From Collodictyon triciliatum (Eukaryota; CRuMs): a stretch of 23,295 nt of DNA. A program made the position numbers and the translations under genes. The stretch lies in the NCBI GenBank assembly GCA_043381765.1, contig JBHJMP010000638.1:1-23295 (forward strand), given 5' to 3'. Shown here piece after piece: positions 8,801 through 17,339 of this stretch. The notes beneath the pieces were generated by a model. It searched no databases, was not told where the DNA came from, and saw only the letters and a list, made by a program, of their open reading frames with translations. The first letter of the stretch is position 1; every line of letters begins with the position of its first letter.

Positions 8801-11800
8801 CTGAAACTGGCTGTACATGAGGCTGTTGTATTGGGTGCGGATGTAGCTCTGATTCTTCTGCTTCTCTTTTCACAACAATATCTTTTTTAACAGATGCGGC
8901 AGATTCTTGTTCAATATCCAATGGAATTGCAGACGGGGCTTTGCGTGATTTAAGTGTGCTTTCCTGGAGAGGAATTCTATCACCCAAGTACTCATTCTGT
9001 GGAGCTGCACTTGCAGGTGCTTGAGCAGGGAGGGCTATTGGAGGTGGGAAAAGAGGTTTTGTTGAGTCTGTGGAGCCTCCAATGGCCTTTGAAGGCGCTT
9101 TAGGTAGCACATGGGTTTGTCGTGAGACTTCAGCTTTGATTTCTAATGGTTTCTCGAAATCGTCATTATCGCTGTATTCATCACTGTCAGTGGCCAGAGA
9201 ATATGGGGATACAGCCTTGGGGATAGTTTTCTTGGACTGTGACTCGGTAAGTCTCAATGTTTTCCCTAACTTTCCGTCAGTCGAGTGGAAATCAGCTGTA
9301 TTATCTTTTAGTATATTCAGTTCGGGAGTTGGCTCTGTCTTTACGACAGATTTTGTGGCTGTCTTTGATGTGGCGATGGTGCTGACGGTTACATTCGTTT
9401 GATTAAGATTCGCCTTTTCAATCTTGATTTGATTGGCCACATCGCTTGGAATATTTGCCCGCTACGAATTATTCTTTTGATTACCGCTTTCATTATCAAC
9501 ACATGAAGACAATTCATGAGCAAAAAAGAAAAAAAGAAAAAAAGAAAAAAAGAAAAAAAGAAAAAAAGAAAAAAAGAAAAAAAGAAAAAAAGAAAAAAGA
9601 AAAAAAAGAAAAAAAGAAAAAAAGAAAAAAAGAAAAAAAGAAAAAAAGAAAAAAAGAAAAAAAAGAAAAAAAAAAGAAAAAATAAAGAAAAAAGGACAGA
9701 TCATAAATATACATCTATACCGACACATAATACCAAAATATCATATCATAACCTTCTCTGTAATTCCTTTGAATCGAATAAAGGAAAAAAAAAACCTTCT
9801 CTGTAATTTCTCGTCGGGTCCCAACAAAGTAAAAATAGCCCTGCGAGTCATAATACCCCACATCGCCTGTGTGGAACCAACCATGTGGGTCCAATATTTG
9901 ACTACTTGGATAGCCTTTATAGCCAGAGAAAACCTGAGGTCCTTTGATGCAAATCTCTACGATATTAATGCAACGATTTTTAAAATCAATATAGACCACA
10001 TATACTTTGATAAAATACAGTGATGTTCTCCAAGAATAACAAGAAACATGAATGTGTATCAAAAGACTGACCTCCGTGTTGGTCAGCTTTTTGAAGCTGT
10101 CCATCTTGGTTAATAATTTTACACTCTGTGTTTGGTAAAAGCCGACCAATGGACGTCACGGGGATTGTATTAAAATCGCCCAAATCAGCAAGAATGATGC
10201 CAGATTCAGATGTGCCATATAGTTGCCGAATGTAGCACCGAAAGAATCGACTGGCTTCAGCAGCCATGTTAACGGACAAGGCGGCACCTCCGCAGTAGAT
10301 CTACATTTATCCAATAACTGGTCATCAATCAATATTTTTTTTTTTGTAAAAAAAAAGGAGCAAAATTTCCGCACATGATTGATGGATGTCAGTCTTCTCT
10401 TCTTTGAATCTGGATTCGATAATATTCCTCGAAGGATAGGAGGAATGGTAAATATCCTGGTTATACTCTTTTCTTCGACAGCGGAGAGAAGTGATGCTAT
10501 GGTGATTTCTGGATGCAGCAGTACTGTGGCTCCTAAATGATAAATCAAAAAGTGTTGTGAAACGCTAATTTTTTTGTCTAAAAGGTTAATTATTCAATCA
10601 ATCAATCACCTTTCATAAGCGGAACATGAACCTGGTAAATAAGGCCTATTATGTGATGGAAGGGAATAGATGCAAAAATCACATCATCTTTGTGGATGTC
10701 CTCATTGTCAAATCCCTATGCCGTTGATAGATGTATCACTTAATTTACCACCATTTTATGGACATAATCAGTCTGTGCTCACTTTTTTTCGTTCATAAAG
10801 ATAAGCAAAACCTGAGCTATTTGCGCGATAATGCTAAAATGTGTAAAGTCGATGCATTTTGGGCTTTCAAATTTTCCACTCTTGAAAGGTGAAAACACAA
10901 TATCTTTTCGGTACATCATCTTAGTTTCTGGGAAAAGCTTCCCAGGTTGGCAGAGTCTTGAGAAAGGTATTACATTCTGATTCTGTTGTGATACAATAAA
11001 TATTTTTTTTCATTAGAGCATAATCAAAATATACTGAACACTTTTTCCCTATTTCATACCTCAAAAGAATCATCAGACCCGATGACAAATATTTTTGAGA
11101 CAGATTGCACAATATCACACGCAGCTATGGCTGAGCGAAGCAATTCAATTGTTGTAACCAAAATACAACAGCGTGTCTGAGCGAGTTGGTATGCAATCTG
11201 CCCCGAATTCCAAGTGGGATTGATTGGCGAGAAAGCAGCACCCAGATAAGCCGCAGCATGCAAAATAACCACCGATTCTGGGATATTTGGTGCAAGTAGA
11301 CAAACAGTTTGTCGATAGCAAAGGCCATGCTCATGCAAACCTGCTGCAACTCGTCGGATTCCAACAGAAAGCTGCCTGAAAGTAAGCTGGTATCCAGATG
11401 ATAAATCCACAAGAGCAACCTGAGTGTAAAAAGTCAGTGTAAATCGACAGGTATATACGAATCCATTCTAAAAATAATAAACCGATAAAAAGTTGACAAT
11501 TTACAAATGAATGAATATTCCAAAATCAAAATCAAAAAAATGCAAAATGATTAAAGAAAAAAGTGAGAACAAAAAATAATGGAAAGAACATATCACAAGA
11601 GAAGAAAAAGGACCTCATCCTTGTATTTTTCTATGGCCTCAATGAAAAAGTCCGGAAGAGATGTTTCTGGTATGATAATATCTGGCCTTGATGATGTGAC
11701 AACATCACCCCTCGGCATCAGTTTGGTAGGAGACTCTATACTTTTCGTCTGTGGCGTCATCTTAATGCTCCTGTTGCTCGCCATTGTGGGTTGGGATAAG

Positions 11801-13970
11801 TCGTCTATGCGATGAATATCCTGCTATGAAAAAGAATCACTCATGAGTTTTGTTTACTATGTTTTTTTGCCCAGTATGCAAAGGGACACAAAACGAATCC
11901 TTTTGTATTCACTAGATCACTTTGACACTGATTTTAATTTTCATTACCCTCGTTGCCCCAGCGACAGTTTGTGTCCTCCATTGGTCGCTTGGTGATGGAT
12001 TCGGGTTTTCTGATAACAATCGAGCAACATCTAGATGGTTGAAGCGACGCGCTAGATCCAGCGGTGTTTCACGCGAGTGATTCATGATATCGCTGTAAAC
12101 ACCAGCTTCAAGTAATACAGCCACACATAGTGCATGTCCTTCCTTGGAGGCGAGATGAAGCGGGGTATTCCCTTTGTTCGTCTTCAAACTTGGTTCTGCA
12201 CCCGCTTGTAATAATACACGAACAACATCTGAATAACCAGACGCACTAGCCCAGTGAATAGCAGAGGCGCCAATGTGGTCAATTGCATCCGTGTTTGCAC
12301 CTGTAATTTAAATCAATCAGAGAACAGCAAAGCAACGACCAAAGATACTTCCCAACTGGTGATATCAATTAATTAATTTACAAGAGCTTTATGCCATTAC
12401 TAGTGACAGCAAGTCAAAATACTCGTGCTTTCATGAGAATACCATCATTTGTATGTAAGTATGAACATTTACCTCTGTCAATCAAGAATGATGCGATGCG
12501 TGCATTTGGACAAAAAGCAGCGTGATGAAGGGCCGTCTTTCCAGTTTCATCGATGGTGGATATCTGTGCTCCGCACCCAAGTAGCTCTGCAGCAATATCA
12601 ACCTTACCACGCATGCATGCAATATGGAGAGCAGTCAATCCTTTATAACCTGATTTTTGTAAACAGTAAAATGAACTAGTAAATGGCTAGAGGTGATGTG
12701 AGGGGTATATAATTTAACAGATGAATGAATGGCGGACGTTTCTTTTCCAGATAAGAAAAGCAGTGAAGGAAAAACCAGGAAGCGTAGCGTCTGCATTATA
12801 ATCAAGGAGAACGCGAACTGTTTCTACATCAGCCCAATTGGCAGCCAAGTGAAGAGGGGATTCACGCTATATTGTTTTTTTTTTATCACATCGATAAAAG
12901 GGTTAATATTTCAACCATAGTTTAAGTATTCTTTGACACGGGTATATTATTTTATCCTTTAAGTTCTATTTAGTCATGATTTTGACACATTTGCTGACCT
13001 GTGGATTTAGGATATTGATGTGATGCCTCTTTTTCCTTAGCAATAAGGTAACTATCTCGTGATGTGCTATTATGACCCAAAATATGACGGTGACTCATAC
13101 ATTTTTTTGTTTTGCTTTATTTTAAATTTTAGGAAAAAATTGCGCGAAGTGATAAACTGGAACAGAAAAAATAACACACACAACAAATGGAAAGGAAGGG
13201 AGTGACAATAATAAATAATAAATAATAAATAATAAATAATACATAATAAATAATACATAATACATAATAAATAATACATAATAAATAATACATAATAAAT
13301 AATACATAATAAATAATACATAATAAATAATACATAATAAATAATACATAATAAANNNNNNNNNNNNNNNNNNNNNNNNNNNNNNNNNNNNNNNNNNNNN
13401 NNNNNNNNNNNNNNNNNNNNNNNNNNNNNNNNNNNNNNNNNNNNNNNNNNNNNNNAGAAAAGAAAAAAGAAAAGAAAAAAGAAAAGAAAAAAGAAAAGAA
13501 AAAAGAAAAGAAAAAGAAAAGAAAAAAGAAAAGAAAAAAGAAAAGAAAAGAAAAGAAAAGAAAAGAAAAGAAAAGAAAAGAAAAGAAAAGAAAAGAAAAG
13601 AAAAGAAAAGAAAGGAATAGGAAAGAAGAAAAGAAGAAAAATATAAATAATAGATAAACAAAGTGAATGAATCAAATGGGATAGTCTAAAAGAAGGTCTT
13701 ATGATTTCAGTAGATACCTGAGCGAGCAGCCAAATGTATCGGCCAGCTTCCCTCGGCGTCGGGAATATCCACTGAGGCGTTTTGCATCAACAAATACCGC
13801 ACACATTCGGTCCGCCCGCGACGAACAGCAACATGAAGGGCACATTCCCGACGGGCATTGAGCGCATCAAGCGGTACATTTTCTTTCTCTACAAGTTGTT
13901 TTACACGCGCAAGATCGCCCTTCTCTGCCGAGAGGATGAGTTGATCCACTTGTTCGTCCGGCCGAGGCAT
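5713..13970 (-). CDS. Ankyrin repeat + tandem AMP-binding (acyl-CoA synthetase-like) protein
   Basis: Exons in transcript order: 13718-13970, 12999-13066, 12776-12866, 12473-12649, 11948-12300, 11614-11823, 11060-11419, 10812-10976, 10610-10715, 10375-10532, 10072-10300, 9796-9956, 8605-9461, 8234-8446, 7824-7976, 7411-7696, 6943-7170, 6663-6797, 6114-6425, 5713-5820; 4,623 nt, 1,540 aa. Ankyrin repeats occupy about 12-300, AMP-binding module 1 about 350-790, a disordered linker 795-1018 and AMP-binding module 2 1021-1540. Every junction is GT-AG and phase-consistent, and several conserved motifs are rebuilt only by splicing. The family activates carboxylic acids with ATP to acyl-AMP, usually then acyl-CoA; the substrate is unknown. 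The C-terminus (SPRPKK) is not a peroxisomal SKL signal, and no signal peptide or membrane segment is evident. Least certain are the ankyrin-to-AMP join (exon 5 to 6) and the acceptor of exon 18 (6797 or 6824). The start could instead be the in-frame ATG at 14000. Confidence 0.75.
5827..5898. repeat. (AAAT)n microsatellite in the last intron
   Basis: About a dozen AAAT units directly next to the acceptor of the last intron (5821-6113) of the AMP-binding gene. On the transcript strand it is ATTT and sits where the polypyrimidine tract belongs. Confidence 0.95.
8014..8127. repeat. (GGAAAGAAAAAA)n array in intron 14
   Basis: Twelve-base purine repeat, about seven units, inside the intron 7977-8233. 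It reads as TTTTTTCTTTCC on the transcript strand and lies in the acceptor-side half of the intron. Confidence 0.9.
8739..9410 (-). other. Disordered inter-module linker
   Basis: Residues 795-1018, entirely within the 857-base exon 13. Rich in Ser, Thr, Pro, Lys, Glu and Ala, with an acidic stretch (DSDEYSDNDD) and proline-rich parts (FPPPIALPAQAPA, IPPKSPAPP). Five sites in or just before it fit the SUMO consensus hydrophobic-K-x-E/D: K790, K818, K886, K969 and K975. It has no predicted fold by eye and separates the truncated module 1 from module 2. Confidence 0.7.
9411..11823 (-). other. AMP-binding module 1, likely catalytically impaired
   Basis: Residues about 350-790. The fold markers are clear: an N-terminal PETSLPDFFIEAIEKYKDE, LTFRQLSVGIRRVAAGL, A4-like IPFHHIIG, IFTIPPILRGIL, IYCGGAALS, A5 LYGTSES (Y675, E679), EICIKGPQVFSGY, A7 WFHTGD (D755) and A8-like FVGTRREI. 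The phosphate loop A3, normally SGTTGxPKG, reads SGKFESPKC at 537-545, so its Thr-Thr-Gly and final Gly are lost. After A8 the protein enters the linker (NIPSDV, then low complexity), so the small C-terminal subdomain and its A10 lysine are absent. Best read as a pseudoenzyme or regulatory module. A separate protein could start at the ATG at 11784. Confidence 0.8.
9522..9693. repeat. (GAAAAAAA)n array in intron 12
   Basis: Eight-base G plus A7 repeat, slightly interrupted near 9596 and 9660, inside the intron 9462-9795 that separates module 1 from the linker exon. Polypyrimidine on the transcript strand. It produces long false Lys-rich or Phe-rich open frames. Confidence 0.95.
13206..13355. 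repeat. AT-rich 7/14-bp array before the gap
   Basis: Alternating AATAAAT and AATACAT units, about a 14-base period, running directly into the N gap within intron 1 of the ankyrin/AMP gene. Confidence 0.9.
13356..13455. other. Assembly gap of 100 N
   Basis: Exactly 100 N, the conventional placeholder for a gap of unknown size. It is flanked by two different simple repeats and lies inside intron 1 (13067-13717), so no coding sequence need be missing. An extra in-phase exon hidden in the gap cannot be excluded. Confidence 0.98.
13456..13614. repeat. (GAAAA)n / (GAAAAGAAAAAA)n array after the gap
   Basis: Purine array, first mixed 11-12 base units and then pure GAAAA pentamers, on the upstream side of the gap in intron 1. 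Polypyrimidine on the transcript strand. Confidence 0.95.
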
Positions 13971-14009
13971 TGTCGAGAAGCAGACTAATTTTAATTCCAT
14001 TAGGCCGAT

Positions 14010-14017
14010 TATAAAAG
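14010..14017 (+). promoter_or_regulatory. TATA-like motif
   Basis: TATAAAAG reads on the plus strand, pointing towards the decayed LRR-kinase. On the minus strand the same site gives TTTTATAA about 40 bases upstream of the ankyrin ATG. Either use is a guess from the motif alone. Confidence 0.25.
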
Positions 14018-14043
14018 ACACTGAGTGGCCCGTAAAAAAATAA

Positions 14044-14193
14044 TTAAGGGGATGGCTTTGCTGCTGGACGCGGACTGAGACTCTGCGATCTGCTTCTGTG
14101 CTTGGCTGCTTCCACACGCGGGTTCTCAACAGCTCTCTGCTTCCGCTGGTCTTGGGTGTCTCCATAGTGCTGCTTTCGAAAATGAGAGTTCAT
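14044..14193 (-). other. Possible C-terminal exon or 5' extension (uncertain)
   Basis: Two overlapping minus-strand frames here look more protein-like than their surroundings. One starts with an ATG at 14163-14165, is rich in Arg, Ser and Gln, and is open without a stop into the ankyrin exon, adding 65 residues before the start at 13970. The other is charged (HYGDTQDQRKQRAVENPR, then an RSRSQSLSPRP tail) and stops at 14044-14046, like a protein's C-terminus. Neither is confirmed and only one can be real. I recognise no family. Confidence 0.2.
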
Positions 14194-14261
14194 ACCGAAA
14201 TAGGAATTTATGATATAATCCAGAAGTATCATTCCCTTAATGCGGAATAAATACGGATGAA

Positions 14262-14483
14262 CCATAAAAAACCCATAAAAAACCCATAAAAAACCCATAA
14301 AAAACTCCATAAAAAACTCCATAAAAAACTCCATAAAAAACTCCATAAAAAACTCCATAAAAAACTCCATAAAAAACTCCATAAAAAACCCCATAAAAAA
14401 CCCCATAAAAAACCCCATAAAAAACCCCATAAAAAACCCCATAAAAAACCCCATAAAAAACCCCATAAAAAACCCCCATAAAA
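14262..14483. repeat. 12-bp minisatellite CCATAAAAAACY
   Basis: About 18 units of CCATAAAAAACT or CCATAAAAAACC, in blocks: CC-type, then CT-type, then CC-type again. Since 12 is a multiple of 3, minus-strand frames stay open and spell four-residue repeats such as FMGF or FYGV. These are by-products of the array, which lies about 290 bases upstream of the ankyrin start. Confidence 0.95.
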
Positions 14484-14559
14484 CCAAACGAAAGATTTAA
14501 TGGTGCTCTCTGGGTGGGAAACACACTTTCTATACAGCCTGATGGGGCCAAGAAAGCGG

Positions 14560-16445
14560 CTGAAGCACTAGCCGACCAAGAGCGCCAGGACGAAGCCGTT
14601 GGGTGAAGACTCGAGATTCTGCGACAACTGCAGCCGGAGCAGTCCCCATCAGATGTCCTTCTCCAGCACTGCACAAGAATCACTATCAAGAAGAGGCCAA
14701 AGCCATGTCCCCCATGACGTTGCACTTCTAACGGGCCTGATACTATTAAAATTGTATCGCAACGACCTCTCCATTCTTCCCAAGTAATATTAAGCGTAGG
14801 ATGGCTGGAGGCGTTGTATCCTGGATGGAACTGCCTAACAGGAATACCTGAAGATTTTTGTTGACTTACCCACCTACAAGAACGCTATTTACTCGAAAAT
14901 ATCATACCGAAATTACTAGAGCAGATATGGACGATTGTGGAGCTCAATTTACTCACGATTTGTGGGAATTCGGTATGGCACCTAGTCATTTAATACTCGA
15001 TGCCCGAAAGGAAATGCCGCAAACGGCGCTTTATTGTCTTTTTTTTCTTTTTTCTTATTTATTATTTAACTATAAATTTCAAATGAAAAACTGAAAAATT
15101 CGATTGATTGTTTGTGTTAAATAATCGCGAGTAGATCTAAGAAATATCTCCTTGGATTACCGGATGGTCAAAAGTATCTAGATTGAGCATCAAGCACTAC
15201 AGAATGTTACACACCAAAAGCTCACCTCGTGGAATCACTCAACTTCCATATTGGAACGTCCCTTCAAGACGTTACCAAGAGCATATCCATAGCTTGCGAC
15301 TGTATTTACCTGTGCGATTCCACTGCTTCTATCCCATTTTTTTAATCAGTATTCTCCATGGGAGTGGGGTTTGATAAATAAAGGAATGAAAGGTCATCGA
15401 TTTTATTTCCATTTTAAAAGTATAGAAGGAAAATATAATCCCTGAATGAATGAGCGGCTCTTCGAAAGCCTCGAAAGATATCGCAAGACGTTCTGCATCA
15501 ATGTACTAAATAGTTTACAAATCAACTCGTTGCATCTTGTGTGAGGGCAAAAAATATAATATTTAAATACCTCACCATATTGACCCTCACAAAGCCTACT
15601 ACACCTTTCACAACTAAGCCTCATCTTCATTAATACTATTTGTTTTTAATTTGCAGATGAATCGTCTTGTGTCTCTCCACTTGTCACAATCACGAAATAA
15701 GACGTAGAAGGAGTCGACCTTGACACGACATAGATATTAGAAGGGAGAATATAGGCATTATACAAGCTTCATATGAGGGAAGAACCCACGTCTATCAAAG
15801 TGATCAATACTTTGGCCAATAATGACTGCGAAGAGTATGATGTGCTCACTCGAGAGGCTAAACTTATGGTGAACCTGTGACACACAATCATCATTTCACT
15901 ATATGCCTACTGCTCTGCCAACCGACGGGTTATGTGCATCGAGGGGTACGCTAATGGAGGCCATATGGGATTTGATTAGAAAAGCCGGGGCTTTGCCATT
16001 CAGCAGTATGTTAAAATACTCTTTGAATGTTGTCGCTGGACTCGCCTATCTCCACAGCCGCTCGCCTCCCATGGAGCATCGCAACTTGAAGCCCGAAAAT
16101 GTTCTCCTTTGTGGCCATGTAGCACGTATATGTGACTTTGGATTATCCGCAGCAAGAGAAACAGTCTCTCGAACAACTCGATTGGCTAGGACATTCCACT
16201 ACGTCGCACCAGAGGCTTTTGAATACAAATCGCACGGGCCCATGAGCGACAAAAAAACTTTTGAACGTGTGCTCTGAGCCATTCTCCTTGGCGAGTGGCC
16301 TTACGATGGGATGACCTATACGCTAACCATGGCGAAGAAACTGAGAAAAGACACCGAGTTTCTGCGCGAACACCCAGAGAAGCTGGCGCAGTTGGGAAGT
16401 GAATGCTGGTTCTTAGACCCGCACCAGTGTCCGAATGCAAAGTAG
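14560..16445 (+). pseudogene. Decayed LRR - TKL-type protein kinase gene
   Basis: Remnants appear in order on the plus strand but in shifting frames. Leucine-rich repeats: ILLKLYRNDLSILPK near 14743-14784, and from about 14835 LTGIPEDFC, a stop, LTHLQERYLLENIIPKL and VELNLLTICGN. Kinase N-lobe: GIIQASYEGRTHV (about 15754), then in another frame IKVINTL, EEYDVLTREAKLMVNL, a TGA (15878-15880) and IIISLYAYC. After a frameshift near 15960 and a TAG in the old frame (15977-15979): DLIRKAGALPF, AGLAYLHSRS, HRNLKPENVLL, ICDFGLSA and YVAPEAFEY. A TGA (16275-16277) precedes GEWPYDGMTY and LGSECWFLDPHQCPNAK. The CWxxDPxxRP ending is typical of TKL and tyrosine kinases. The catalytic HRD Asp is Asn and the final Arg-Pro is Cys-Pro. 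No splice sites rescue these breaks convincingly. The middle (about 15000-15740) shows only weak LRR traces. Confidence 0.75.
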
Positions 16446-17339
16446 CTTGAAATACGACCCAAAGAGCTGTAACAGCCCAAGCGGAAAACCAAACCGTAGG
16501 TTTGTCAAGGAAAGGTTGGGCTTGTCGCTGATCACAATTATTATCACTTCTTTTTTTGGGTATCGGAAGGCAGCGTCGATTTAATTTTTGGGGAAAACTT
16601 TCGTGACAAACCCAGACTTTAGGAATCCGGATTCCAGAAACCCTCGATTTCCTTACAAAGCGATCCGTCAATCCCAGCATTAGCGCAGACGCGGGCGCTT
16701 CCTTTCAAGCGCAGGAAAGCCCCCCACTTTTCTTTCGCACCAGACGCGCACATATCGATTTGATGGAAACCATAAAAAAGAATAAGAAAAGAAAAATAAA
16801 TCAAAAAAAATGAATAGAGATGTGGACACACAACAGATGAGGAGAAAAATGAGGGAAGGGGATAAAAAGTACAAAGAAAAAACAGTATCCCATCAAGCGC
16901 AATCTGCTGGGACTTTACTCTTTTTTTTTTTTTTTTGTTTTTTTAATTTTTTTTTATTTCTCACCTTTTTTTTTATTTGTGGGTGCGTGGGTGTGCACTT
17001 GTTGGGTCTGCGTACATACATATACATATATTTAAATGAAGGCTTTCTTTTTTTCTTTTTAAAAAGATATTTGTAGCAGGAAACAAATATTAAGAAAAAT
17101 GTCAAGCTTAGTAGCGATCTCTCCTCTCTGTTCCCAGTTCGTCGGTCTTTCCCTCCTCCCTTATTTTTTTCATTTAAACATAGAAGAATCCCTTCTGTGC
17201 CTTATAGAAAGAAAAAGAAAGACGAGTTGCTAGCCTGTTAATAAAAGCCACTCCACATTTCCCCAAGCGCCCCAGCATCAGGCTTCTGCCAAATAGCAGC
17301 AAACCCAACGCGCTTTTGATCAGCACGTATTCTGTGACC
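16446..17339. other. Intergenic region before the PH/Clu gene
   Basis: Mostly AT-rich with T and A homopolymers (for example 16921-16968). A more GC-rich island at about 16600-16760 has a minus-strand frame (CASGAKEKWGAFLRLKGSA) that looks faintly protein-like but has no match I recognise and no flanking gene structure. The C/T-rich stretch 17115-17170 may be part of the promoter or leader of the downstream gene. Confidence 0.4.

Larger units (their letters stand above)
11948..13970 (-). other. Ankyrin-repeat module (exons 1-5)
   Basis: Residues 1-314 hold about nine ankyrin-type units: an N-cap (SAEKGDLARVKQLV), then repeats headed by CALHVAV, WPIHLAA, SPLHLAA, TALHIAC, TALHHAA, SAIHWAS, TPLHLAS and TPLDLAR. 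Two repeats are split by introns and only read through after splicing: TCA G|CA between exons 1 and 2, and CCT G|GT between exons 3 and 4. Ankyrin repeats bind proteins and have no catalysis. If the AGG|gtaatg donor at 11947 is not used, the frame runs on to a stop at 11912-11914, giving a free ankyrin protein of about 325 aa. Intron 1 contains the N gap. Confidence 0.85.

Noticed and set aside
9446-9806. Lys-rich and Phe-rich frames around 9.5-9.7 kb
   Set aside because: Translation of the (GAAAAAAA)n array inside an intron.
5713-11784. Two separate tandem acyl-CoA synthetase genes
   Set aside because: Module 1 would lack a proper end and module 2 a start codon: exon 13 has no in-frame ATG before its acceptor and carries module 1's A8 continuation. 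Kept only as the alternative to test.
13070-13675. 201-codon minus-strand frame across the N gap
   Set aside because: Translates microsatellites and unknown bases within intron 1.
8014-14483. CRISPR-like regular repeats
   Set aside because: Arrays are head-to-tail simple repeats with 5-14 base units and no unique spacers, in a eukaryotic context.
14044-14725. FMGF/FYGV repeat proteins on the minus strand
   Set aside because: Produced by the 12-bp minisatellite, whose period keeps every frame open; the flanks do not form a coherent protein.
16619-16831. Minus-strand 70-codon frame with CASGAKEKWGAF
   Set aside because: Somewhat protein-like and in a GC-richer island, but no family, splice structure or poly(A) signal supports it.
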